From an uncultured Turicimonas sp. (GTDB taxonomy: Bacteria > Pseudomonadota > Gammaproteobacteria > Burkholderiales > Burkholderiaceae_F), in the NCBI GenBank assembly GCA_947854175.1, contig CANTYJ010000001.1, forward strand, positions 1 through 64,000: a DNA stretch of 64,000 nt. The letters run 5' to 3'. The position numbers and the translations under genes are program-made. The notes below the pieces were generated by a model that was given only the letters and a program-made list of their open reading frames with translations, had not been told where the DNA came from and did not search any database. This document shows, piece by piece, positions 1 to 7,758 of this stretch (position 1 is the stretch's first letter; every line of letters begins with the position of its first letter).

Positions 1-362
1 CGACTGCCAATTTTTGAGATTATGTAATTTTCGAGTCGTCGTTTTTCATCCGGATAAGATTTGATTCTTCCCTTCTTTTTGGCGCACCAAAACCTGAAAG
101 CATCTTTGACTGTAAAGGACTTTGGTGGTTCAAGTTCAAGCTCTTTCTTCTTTTGTCTTGCAAGTGCACGAGCTTGCATAAGAGAAACTTCTGGCCAATG
201 GCCCAACGAAATGTCTACGACTCTGCCGTTTTGAGGGATTCTCAGAACCCAAGATTTGATACCTGATTTTTGTACCCGGATAGCTAAACCGTGACCGTCA
301 GTGACCTGAAATCGTTTTTCTTTTGGTGTGAGAGATGAGATTATTTTTGTTGTTAGAGGCAT
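1..362 (-). CDS. Phage-type (P4-like, DUF4102 N-terminal) tyrosine integrase, truncated by window edge
   Basis: Minus-strand translation from ATG at 362: MPLTTKIISSLTPKEKRFQVTDGHGLAIRVQKSGIKSWVLRIPQNGRVVDISLGHWPEVSLMQARALARQKKKEL..., typical integrase arm-binding domain; open to the window edge. Confidence 0.85.
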   Translation of the reverse strand, partial: MPLTTKIISSLTPKEKRFQVTDGHGLAIRVQKSGIKSWVLRIPQNGRVVDISLGHWPEVSLMQARALARQKKKELELEPPKSFTVKDAFRFWCAKKKGRIKSYPDEKRRLENYIISKIGS

Positions 363-496
363 AAGACTTTCCTATTGAAAATCTTGAATATATCTACCCC
401 TACCCCCATTGTTTACACAACTCAAATAGGAAAAACAGGACAAATGCCCTGTAGGTCGCCGTTTAAAGTTAAACAACAAACAATGGAGTTTTAAAA

Positions 497-1291
497 ATGA
501 ACATTAAAACCGTTTGGGTTTACGATGAGGATGGTTTTTTCGAGGACACGCACATTGCTCAGCCAAACCCGCGCCGTCCGGGAAGCTGGCTGTTTCCTCC
601 CAGAGCAACAACTGTGAAACCCGCTATGGAGGCTAAGGTTTTTTACAAGATCAAAGATCCCACTGATACCGACAGCGAATGGGAGGCTATACCGTATCCT
701 GCGGGCCCTGAGGATTTCGTAGGCCTTGAAATTTCTCATCAGTCACGCACTCAGCGTTCTGAGACTCTGCGCAAATGGTTGAGAAAATTTGTCGCGGATC
801 AGCCGGAGCTCTGGCGTGAAAAACAGATCAACGATGAAGACGGAAATTTACAGGCGATCACCATAGAAGCAATTCCTCAACCGACAGCTGAAGAACTGTT
901 AGAGAAAAAATCGCAAGAGATTCGTGCTAAACGAGATTATTACCTGCAATTAACAGATTATTTGGTGGTAAACGACTATCCGATCACTGAAAACGAGCGT
1001 GAACAAGTTTTAGCCTATAGACAGTTCCTCAGAGATCTACCGCAGGCACAAAATTTTCCAGAAAACATCGAATGGCCAGAGCCTCCGACTGTCGCAAAAG
1101 CCGCACATAAGGTCTGGAAATCTAATGAAATGCACAAAGAAATTCAAATAAGAATTACAACAATTCAGCAACGATCCGACCTGAACAACGAACAAAAGAC
1201 TGCGATTGTTGAACAGCTTCATGCTGTAGCTCAACAGCCGGGATTCCCATATGAGATTGTCTGGCCAGATCCGATTCCAGTCGCTGTCTAA
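497..1291 (+). CDS. Phage tail fiber assembly / tail assembly chaperone-like protein
   Basis: C-terminal IRAKRDYYLQLTDYLVVNDYPITENEREQVLAYRQFLRDLPQAQNFPENIEWPEPP resembles phage tail assembly chaperones; part of the motif recurs at the C-terminus. Confidence 0.7.
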   Translation: MNIKTVWVYDEDGFFEDTHIAQPNPRRPGSWLFPPRATTVKPAMEAKVFYKIKDPTDTDSEWEAIPYPAGPEDFVGLEISHQSRTQRSETLRKWLRKFVADQPELWREKQINDEDGNLQAITIEAIPQPTAEELLEKKSQEIRAKRDYYLQLTDYLVVNDYPITENEREQVLAYRQFLRDLPQAQNFPENIEWPEPPTVAKAAHKVWKSNEMHKEIQIRITTIQQRSDLNNEQKTAIVEQLHAVAQQPGFPYEIVWPDPIPVAV

Positions 1292-1321
1292 GAGTTAGTT
1301 TTAATCCGGGGAGAAAACAGA

Positions 1322-1687
1322 ATGGCAACAAATGAACCGGCTGTCTGGAGTGATTTTCTGACTGCCATTTCTCAAATCACAGCGGTGTTAATCATCGTCT
1401 GTGCATTGGCAGGACCAGCACAGCCCTACATCAAAGGCGAGGAAAAATTTGTGTTTATCAAATACATCGTTGAGGTTATCACCTCTGCACTGTCTGGAGT
1501 GATTGTTTTTTTGCTGTTGCGAGTTATCGACATGCCGGAAGAATGGCTTGCTGCATTTACAGGCATTGGGACATTTTTTGGCTTGAAGTTGATGAATGTT
1601 TTTTACCGAATTCTCGTAGGTCGCCTCAAGGTCATTTTTCAGCAAGACGATGAAAAAAAGAAGGAGGCTGAAAATGGAAAAAATTAA
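1322..1687 (+). CDS. Putative phage holin-like membrane protein
   Basis: 121 aa, hydrophobic segments, basic/acidic C-tail, directly upstream of endolysin. Confidence 0.6.
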   Translation: MATNEPAVWSDFLTAISQITAVLIIVCALAGPAQPYIKGEEKFVFIKYIVEVITSALSGVIVFLLLRVIDMPEEWLAAFTGIGTFFGLKLMNVFYRILVGRLKVIFQQDDEKKKEAENGKN

Positions 1688-1982
1688 TAAATTGCCCCCG
1701 TGGCCTGAGTTTTGGGCAGGTTTACTGAAAGCGTTGCTTTTTGGCGCATTCTATATTGCCGGCGTGCTGTCCAGCACTCAACTCTCTCAGTTCACGATTT
1801 CAAGTCAACAGGATAGGATTGCGGCCTTGGAACATGAAACCGCCCTGCAACAGTTACAAATCAACGAACTGAACCGACTTTCACGTCAAAACAAAAAGAA
1901 TCTCGAAGCACTTGAATCAATTAAAAAAGACTTGAATTTTGTCAAGAAAGAGGTTCAAAAATTACAAGGCCTTCATAAATGA
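1674..1982 (+). CDS. Small membrane-anchored coiled-coil protein of the lysis cassette (unknown function)
   Basis: N-terminal TM segment plus heptad-like C-terminus; ATG at 1674 follows GGAGG and overlaps the holin-like gene. Confidence 0.55.
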   Translation: MEKINKLPPWPEFWAGLLKALLFGAFYIAGVLSSTQLSQFTISSQQDRIAALEHETALQQLQINELNRLSRQNKKNLEALESIKKDLNFVKKEVQKLQGLHK

Positions 1983-2458
1983 TCAGGAAAAATGTTTTAA
2001 GTTACGACCCATCAGTCGCAGTGCCGTTCATTGCCAAATGGGAAGGAGAAAACGGCAAACCTGTACTGAAAGCTTATTTATGCCCAGCAAAAGTTTGGAC
2101 AATTGGATTTGGTCATACCACGGGTGTCAAGAGCGGCATGGTCATTAACACAAACGAGGCCTATGATCTGCTCGAAAAAGACCTGAAAAAATTCCAAGAC
2201 GAACTTGCTAGTGTTGTGCACGTTCCAGTCACTCAAAATGAATTCATTGCTCTTCTTTCATGGATTTTCAATCTCGGACTCACGCCCGCCGTTCGCAATT
2301 CCACACTGTTGAAAAAACTTAATGAGAGCGACTATGAAGGGGCAAGTTCCGAATTCCCGAAATGGAGAAAATCACGAGGAAAAGTCTTGGATGGCTTGGT
2401 AAATCGCAGGCGTGCTGAACGAGAATTGTTCGATAAAAAGGAGTGTGGAAATGATTGA
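1979..2458 (+). CDS. Phage endolysin, T4-type lysozyme (GH24-like)
   Basis: FIAKWEGENGKPVLKAYLCPAKVWTIGFGHTTGV...INTNEAYDLLEKDL...LLSWIFNLG is the canonical phage lysozyme pattern. Confidence 0.9.
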   Translation: MIRKNVLSYDPSVAVPFIAKWEGENGKPVLKAYLCPAKVWTIGFGHTTGVKSGMVINTNEAYDLLEKDLKKFQDELASVVHVPVTQNEFIALLSWIFNLGLTPAVRNSTLLKKLNESDYEGASSEFPKWRKSRGKVLDGLVNRRRAERELFDKKECGND

Positions 2459-2621
2459 AAGAGAGGGGGTCAAATTAGAAGATAACGAAAGAACACCTTG
2501 CGAGGTCTGGACTCGTGTGATGGGATACCACCGACCGATTGATTCGTTCAACATCGGGAAAAAAGGAGAGGTCGCGGAGAGAAAATATTTCAAAGAGGAT
2601 AAGGCTTGTAAATGCCGGTGA
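2451..2621 (+). CDS. 56-aa stand-alone protein resembling the C-terminal glycyl-radical segment of anaerobic ribonucleotide reductase (NrdD)
   Basis: MIEREGVKLEDNERTPCEVWTRVMGYHRPIDSFNIGKKGEVAERKYFKEDKACKCR; RVMGY matches the RVxGY glycyl-radical signature and the RP...FN.GK..E...R.YF tail matches class III NrdD C-termini. Confidence 0.7.
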   Translation: MIEREGVKLEDNERTPCEVWTRVMGYHRPIDSFNIGKKGEVAERKYFKEDKACKCR

Positions 2622-2992
2622 GAAAACTGATTGTCTCGATCGGATTTTTGTTGGTAGTTATTTCAGTTTATCTGTATGGCTATTTTCAGGGACAAAATTC
2701 GGAGGAACTCAAACATGCACGGCTTGAAATATCAACGCTCACAAAAACAATTCAGGAATTTAAAGCCAAGCAAACGAACGATGCGCTTGCTTTATCTGAA
2801 CTTCGCATTGCTGAGTCTGCTTCTCGTAATGAACTTGACCGGATGCGCCAGCAACTGTCCGCAATCGAAAGAGCCGCCAAAACTCACGCCGATCGAGAAC
2901 GTAATCGATGCCTCTCGTTTGGAGTCAGATGTCAAGAAGCTCTCGAAAGAGCTGCACGAGCTGTTAGATTCTGCGCAGAAAACCACAAATAA
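2612..2992 (+). CDS. Inner-membrane spanin subunit (Rz-like)
   Basis: Single N-terminal TM plus long coiled coil, downstream of endolysin, with an Rz1-like ORF nested in the +1 frame. Confidence 0.75.
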   Translation: MPVRKLIVSIGFLLVVISVYLYGYFQGQNSEELKHARLEISTLTKTIQEFKAKQTNDALALSELRIAESASRNELDRMRQQLSAIERAAKTHADRERNRCLSFGVRCQEALERAARAVRFCAENHK

Positions 2993-2996
2993 CTGA
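2781..2996 (+). CDS. Outer-membrane spanin lipoprotein (Rz1-like), nested in Rz
   Basis: MRLLYLNFALLSLLLVMNLTGCASNCPQSKEPPKLTP...: lipobox LTGC, Pro-rich start, embedded in alternate frame. Confidence 0.75.
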   Translation: MRLLYLNFALLSLLLVMNLTGCASNCPQSKEPPKLTPIENVIDASRLESDVKKLSKELHELLDSAQKTTNN

Positions 2997-3088
2997 ATCA
3001 TTTAGTCCCATATGGTAATATTTTTAAAATCATAAAGTTGCGGTTAAATATTACCGTTTTGGTCCCATATCTTTTTGATGAAAAACTA

Positions 3089-3111
3089 AAGGGGCTAACG
3101 CCCCTTTATTT
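3089..3111 (+). terminator. Intrinsic terminator after spanin genes
   Basis: AAAGGGGC-taac-GCCCCTTT followed by ATTTAT. Confidence 0.6.
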
Positions 3112-3556
3112 ATCTGAAAAACTTATCTACTTTCTTTGTGATCCGTTTCATCAGTCTTTTTTCGTTCAGTTCAAAATATTTGTCGAACAGAATTGAATCA
3201 GTTTTGAAAACTGATAACGGTTCTCCGTCATTATCAGTCAACTGGACTGATTCTCCTTCACTGGTCTGGATTGACCATAATCCACAACCAATGTCGTAAT
3301 AGTCTTCAGTCTCTTTGTCTGATTCGACTTCGCTATTGCCGGTACAGAGGCAAAATACGGCTTCTTCGTAATCAGCAACAATTTTGTATTTTGTACTTAA
3401 AAATAGAACCAAGTTTTTGTTTTCAAATTTGGCTGAAACTTTACCTGTTTCCAATTCCCCAAATTCAGTTCCACGGGCACGATCCACAAATTCGATCGTG
3501 GATTTAAAACGACCTACAGCAAAAACGTTAAATTCGTCTAATGTCAATTTAATCAT
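3110..3556 (-). CDS. Hypothetical protein (prophage accessory gene)
   Basis: 148-aa ORF adjacent to the lysis cassette; no family recognised. Confidence 0.55.
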   Translation of the reverse strand: MIKLTLDEFNVFAVGRFKSTIEFVDRARGTEFGELETGKVSAKFENKNLVLFLSTKYKIVADYEEAVFCLCTGNSEVESDKETEDYYDIGCGLWSIQTSEGESVQLTDNDGEPLSVFKTDSILFDKYFELNEKRLMKRITKKVDKFFR

Positions 3557-3710
3557 TTTTTTCTTCCTTTTCTTTTTCTACTTTGTTTTTTATCCACTCT
3601 GCTCCGCCATGCGCCTTAATGTAAGCGATGGCCTCCACAGGCAAGTAAAACGTAACGTTTTTTCCCCCGTTGGGCGTTTTGCGGGGGCGCCCCATTTTTT
3701 TTGTTTCCAT
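3549..3710 (-). CDS. Small ribbon-helix-helix-like protein (53 aa)
   Basis: METKKMGRPRKTPNGGKNVTFYLPVEAIAYIKAHGGAEWIKNKVEKEKEEKND; below the ORF-track cutoff; stop overlaps the start of the next gene (ATGATTAA). Confidence 0.6.
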   Translation of the reverse strand: METKKMGRPRKTPNGGKNVTFYLPVEAIAYIKAHGGAEWIKNKVEKEKEEKND

Positions 3711-3712
3711 TA

Positions 3713-4060
3713 TTAATCGTTTTCTTCATTCAATTCTTCGGCTTTATTCCACGCCTTTTCTTCATCGAGTGACCAGAACTCGCATTCGGTAGAGTTGGCA
3801 ACAGCAGGCCTCCACTCGCCACGTGCAACATTTTCTCTGATCCAATCTACCTGAGCAAAAACATCGGCTGCACTTTGGAGTTCGTCCAGATCCTCAAAAC
3901 CGCCTTTGAGTTCGTCCTTGTCGAAGGTAAGGTTGAATTGGTCGCAGAGGTTTTCAGTGACAACTTCGTACCCGTTATACCCTTGACGAACCCAAAAAAT
4001 CTTTAACTTTTGAATTTCATTGATGGCGTTCAAAATTTCTTTTCTTGTTTGTTCGTTCAT
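3713..4060 (-). CDS. Hypothetical acidic protein (prophage accessory gene)
   Basis: 115-aa ORF followed by the RHH-like ORF and 3110-3556; AT-rich block. Confidence 0.5.
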   Translation of the reverse strand: MNEQTRKEILNAINEIQKLKIFWVRQGYNGYEVVTENLCDQFNLTFDKDELKGGFEDLDELQSAADVFAQVDWIRENVARGEWRPAVANSTECEFWSLDEEKAWNKAEELNEEND

Positions 4061-4220
4061 TTTTTTCTCCTAAATTTGTGTTTGTTTATTAATTACTTAA
4101 ATTATACATTTATAAATGTGAAAAGTCAAGTAATTTTGACTAATTTTTTTAAAAATTTAAAGAATTTTTGGAGTTTTACAGAAAAATTTTAGATCTTTTT
4201 TAGATAACTTATTGATTTTA

Positions 4221-4266
4221 TTGATTAGATTGGTGCAGACCTCTCGCACCAAAATGTTCTAATCAA
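4221..4266. other. Nested inverted-repeat/stem-loop element at prophage/host junction
   Basis: TTGATTAGA-TTGGTGC-agacctctc-GCACCAA-aatgt-TCTAATCAA; 9-bp and 7-bp perfect arms. Confidence 0.5.
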
Positions 4267-4505
4267 TTCTGTTACCGCTTGATTTACACGTTTTTCAAGC
4301 TGTTTTTTCCTTTATATCCTGAAGCAAACTGAAATGTGCCGTGTAGAATTGCAGAGTTTTTTGCGGATATCCACAATGATGCAATTCTCTCAATGTTTAA
4401 AAAGACTCCGATTTTTTACTTTTGAGTTTCTTTCACGCAAACCTCCCATTACAATGACTGTGCACCTTGTCACAAATACAAAAAAATTCCGGAGTAATAA
4501 TTACA

Positions 4506-6068
4506 ATGTCAAACCTTGATTTCGATGCGCCTCTTACTCAATACTTCTTTAAAGAGACCGCAGAAAAATTATTTCAAAACGACATTTCTACACTCGACGA
4601 TCTCATGGATCTGATCTATGTCAATGAGAATAACTGGTGGAAGTCCATCCATTTGGAAAAAGATATTGCCAACGGAATTCAAAAATGGCTTTACGACCAC
4701 CGGCATGAAGGCATCGAGTTACCGGAGTCTGTTCTAAAGAAATCACTGGAACTAACAAAAAGTTATTACGGCCACCCTATCGCGCAAGTTGCAGGAGCTC
4801 TTTTTTCAGAGGTTGTAAATCCTGAATCCAGGAATAAAGCTACCCCCAGAGCAGGATTTATGCATTCTGAAAAAGCTAAAGTTCTTCCGATAGAAACTTT
4901 TAAAGTTCCTGAACAATTTAATGGAGTAAACGGTACAAATAGAGGACCAAAAAATAACTGTGCACTTTCGGCCAACGATGACCTTTCAGCTATTAAAGCC
5001 TGGTTAACAGCGAGGGCAAAAAACGCTAATACCAAAGTTGCATATAAAAAAGAATCTGAACGGTTTTTCTTGTGGGCTGTATTAGAAAAAAGAACGGCTC
5101 TTTCCTCTTTAACACTTGAAGATTGTGCATCATATTTAACCTGGTTAGAAATGTTGGGACGCTCATCAGATGAAGATTGGGCAAAAAAATGGCACCAACC
5201 TCAGAGTCAGTGGCTCGGTCCTAAAAATGTTCCCCGCTCTTCAGGATTATGGAAACCGTTCAACTCACCTTTATCTTTTGCCAGTAGAAAAGTGGCAATG
5301 ACGGTCATTCGCCAACTCTTCTCTTTTCTTCAGAAGACCGGTTACCTTCAAATGAACCCGTTTGACCAAATTTCTCCGAAGATTCCGTTGCTTCCCGGTG
5401 AAGGTAAACCAAAAGAATATGCAGATCGCTCTTTGACCAAAGACCAGTGGGAAGAGATAATGGCTTATCTTGAAAACATGCCGGACTCTCTACAGAAATT
5501 AAGACTGAAAGTGATTCTGTTATTAGGAAAAGGTCTTGGTATGAGATGCAGCGAAATAATTAACGCTCGATGCTTCTGGATTTCCGACCGGATCATTGGT
5601 TCTGAAACCGTCAAAACTATTACCATTATTGGAAAAGGCGACAAAGAAAGAAGACTGCCGCTCTCAGAAGAACAGGTTCAAATTATTTCTGATTATCTTG
5701 CAGAAAGAAAGATAGCTCCTTTGGGAATGGAGGAATCTCAGAATGAATTTCTCATTGCTTCTATGCGCAAGTCAAAGAAAAATACAGGAGGCGGAGTATC
5801 CCGTTCCGGATTGTATGTAATTTTGTCCTCATTTCTTGCTGAAGTAGCTGACAGCGTCCGCAAGGAAAGGCCAATTGATTCTGCAAAATTAAGAACCAGT
5901 TCAACTCACTGGTTGCGTCATACTTTTGCGGTAACTAGTCTGGAAGTAATGTCAGTGAACGTTGTACAGGCAGCTTTAGGGCATGCATCGGTTTCAACAA
6001 CCGGTAAATACATCGTTCCTGACGAGGAAACTATCAAAGATGCTTTGTTAAAAAAACCTGCGCTTTAA
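4506..6068 (+). CDS. Tyrosine-type site-specific recombinase
   Basis: C-terminal catalytic signatures GLGMRCSEI, THWLRHTFA, LGHASVSTTGKYI; long N-terminal extension; ATG at 4506 chosen. Confidence 0.85.
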   Translation: MSNLDFDAPLTQYFFKETAEKLFQNDISTLDDLMDLIYVNENNWWKSIHLEKDIANGIQKWLYDHRHEGIELPESVLKKSLELTKSYYGHPIAQVAGALFSEVVNPESRNKATPRAGFMHSEKAKVLPIETFKVPEQFNGVNGTNRGPKNNCALSANDDLSAIKAWLTARAKNANTKVAYKKESERFFLWAVLEKRTALSSLTLEDCASYLTWLEMLGRSSDEDWAKKWHQPQSQWLGPKNVPRSSGLWKPFNSPLSFASRKVAMTVIRQLFSFLQKTGYLQMNPFDQISPKIPLLPGEGKPKEYADRSLTKDQWEEIMAYLENMPDSLQKLRLKVILLLGKGLGMRCSEIINARCFWISDRIIGSETVKTITIIGKGDKERRLPLSEEQVQIISDYLAERKIAPLGMEESQNEFLIASMRKSKKNTGGGVSRSGLYVILSSFLAEVADSVRKERPIDSAKLRTSSTHWLRHTFAVTSLEVMSVNVVQAALGHASVSTTGKYIVPDEETIKDALLKKPAL

Positions 6069-6073
6069 CACTT

Positions 6074-6099
6074 CCTCGCCTATAACGGCGAGGATTTTT
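6074..6099 (+). terminator. Intrinsic terminator after recombinase gene
   Basis: CCTCGCC-tataac-GGCGAGG-ATTTTT. Confidence 0.75.
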
Positions 6100-6115
6100 G
6101 ATTATTCGAAAAGCT

Positions 6116-7147
6116 CTAGTTCACAAAACAATTTTTATATTTCATCAGAAGATCTTGCTCGATTAGACGGGCATTCAAGGCGATCTGTGCATGACGTTTA
6201 TTTTGAGCTAACTCATCCACAAACCCATACATTTTTCTTAAATCAAGAGCTGTAGAAGCAGACTTTATTTGCTCTTTTCTTCTAAGAAAATACCTGGCAT
6301 TCAATCCCTCTCTCATCAGTATTAAATCGACACAACAGCGTTGCATTAGTGTGAGAAACGGAAGGAGAGGAAAATCAGAAGCCGTTAATTCAATAATCAT
6401 CCGGCTATCAAGGTTTTTCCCTTTTGCCAATAAATCGAGAAGAATTTCTTCTTTTTTTTCGTCAATCTTTAACTTAACGTCCTCTTCGAAGTAAAGCAGT
6501 GGCATTCCGCCAAATTTGGCTAACATTTCTTCAGGATGTTCAACATTCTTAGCTTTCAAAAAAGCACAACCCTGTTCAGGAGTCGGAGGCGTTACGCGAA
6601 CAATCTGACAGCGGGAACGGATAGTCGGTAGCATCGAATCCAAATTATCAGAAACAAGAAGAAAAATCACTCCTGCAGGAGGCTCTTCCAATGTCTTTAA
6701 AAGAGCTGAACTCTGATCAGCCATCATCGTATCGGCCGGATAAATCAGAACAACTTTTCTGCCGCCACGTCGTGAGCTCGTCGACACAAATTCACTTAAT
6801 GAACGAATTTGTTCTATTGAAATTTGGCGTGATAAAGATTTTTTTGCCGTAACGGTTTTTTCTTCTTTTTGCCATGGTAACGGATGAATCGCCTCTTCAG
6901 CCTCAGAAAGGAGAAGTTTAAAGTCCGGATGGTTGCCTGCTTCCAGAAGCTTACACTCCGGACATTCTCCGCACGGAGCCCCTTCTATTGGAGAACTGCA
7001 CAGAAGAGACCTGGCAAAAGCATTTGCTAATTCAAAGGTCCCGCTTCCTCTCGGCCCATGGATAAGAATTGCGCCGGGTAAATTGACACGAAACTTATTA
7101 AGAGCTTCTGCCGGTTTAGTCAGCCAGACAAACGGAGCTAATCCCAT
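6116..7147 (-). CDS. holB: DNA polymerase III subunit delta'
   Basis: ILIHGPRGSGTFELANAFARSLLC...CGECPECKLLEAGNHPDF...LLKTLEEPPAGVIFLL; next to tmk. Confidence 0.92.
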   Translation of the reverse strand: MGLAPFVWLTKPAEALNKFRVNLPGAILIHGPRGSGTFELANAFARSLLCSSPIEGAPCGECPECKLLEAGNHPDFKLLLSEAEEAIHPLPWQKEEKTVTAKKSLSRQISIEQIRSLSEFVSTSSRRGGRKVVLIYPADTMMADQSSALLKTLEEPPAGVIFLLVSDNLDSMLPTIRSRCQIVRVTPPTPEQGCAFLKAKNVEHPEEMLAKFGGMPLLYFEEDVKLKIDEKKEEILLDLLAKGKNLDSRMIIELTASDFPLLPFLTLMQRCCVDLILMREGLNARYFLRRKEQIKSASTALDLRKMYGFVDELAQNKRHAQIALNARLIEQDLLMKYKNCFVN

Positions 7148-7758
7148 GTAGAAAACTCCTCTTGAAGTAGTTGGCTTATCTCTTCTTTCGGCTTTGATGA
7201 ATCAACAACCAAAAATCTATCAGGTTGTTCTTCAACTAATTTCAAATATCCCTTTCTAACTCTCTTGTGGAATTCAGAGTTTTCTGATTCAAAACGGTCC
7301 AACTTTCTTTCAAGCCGTTTCATTGCAATGTCTGTATCCAGATCAAACAAGACAGTTCTATCCGGTTGAAGATCGTGGTGGACAAAATCAGATAATTCAT
7401 CCACCCATTCTTTCGGTTGCTCTCTGCCATAAACTTGATAAGCATAAGAAGCATCCGTAAAGCGGTCACATAAAACCCATTTTCCTGCAGCAAGAGCGGG
7501 ACGAATGACTTTGTCCAAATTTTCTTGTCTTGAAGCAAACATCAATAATGCTTCGCACTTCGGGCTCATCGGTTCACTAAGAAGAATCTCGCGAATTTTT
7601 TCCGCGGTCGGGGTTCCGCCGGGTTCACGGGTTATGACTAGCTCAATTCCCCGGTTTCGAATAGTCTCTGCAATAACTTGAATTTGAGAACTCTTCCCCG
7701 CTCCATCGACTCCTTCAACAGTGATAAAACGTCCTCTTTTTATCTTTTGCTCTGACAT
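7138..7758 (-). CDS. tmk: Thymidylate kinase
   Basis: RGRFITVEGVDGAGKSSQ...TREPGGTPTAEKIRE...DRFTDASYAYQ. Confidence 0.95.
   Translation of the reverse strand: MSEQKIKRGRFITVEGVDGAGKSSQIQVIAETIRNRGIELVITREPGGTPTAEKIREILLSEPMSPKCEALLMFASRQENLDKVIRPALAAGKWVLCDRFTDASYAYQVYGREQPKEWVDELSDFVHHDLQPDRTVLFDLDTDIAMKRLERKLDRFESENSEFHKRVRKGYLKLVEEQPDRFLVVDSSKPKEEISQLLQEEFSTWD

Noticed and set aside
491-739. 82-aa minus-strand ORF opposite the tail assembly gene
   Set aside because: Antisense to a convincing phage gene, no SD or recognisable motif
4345-4388. AGAATTGCA ... TGCAATTCT inverted repeat upstream of the tyrosine recombinase as a recombination core site
   Set aside because: 26-nt spacer is too long for a tyrosine recombinase core; only a weak regulatory-site candidate
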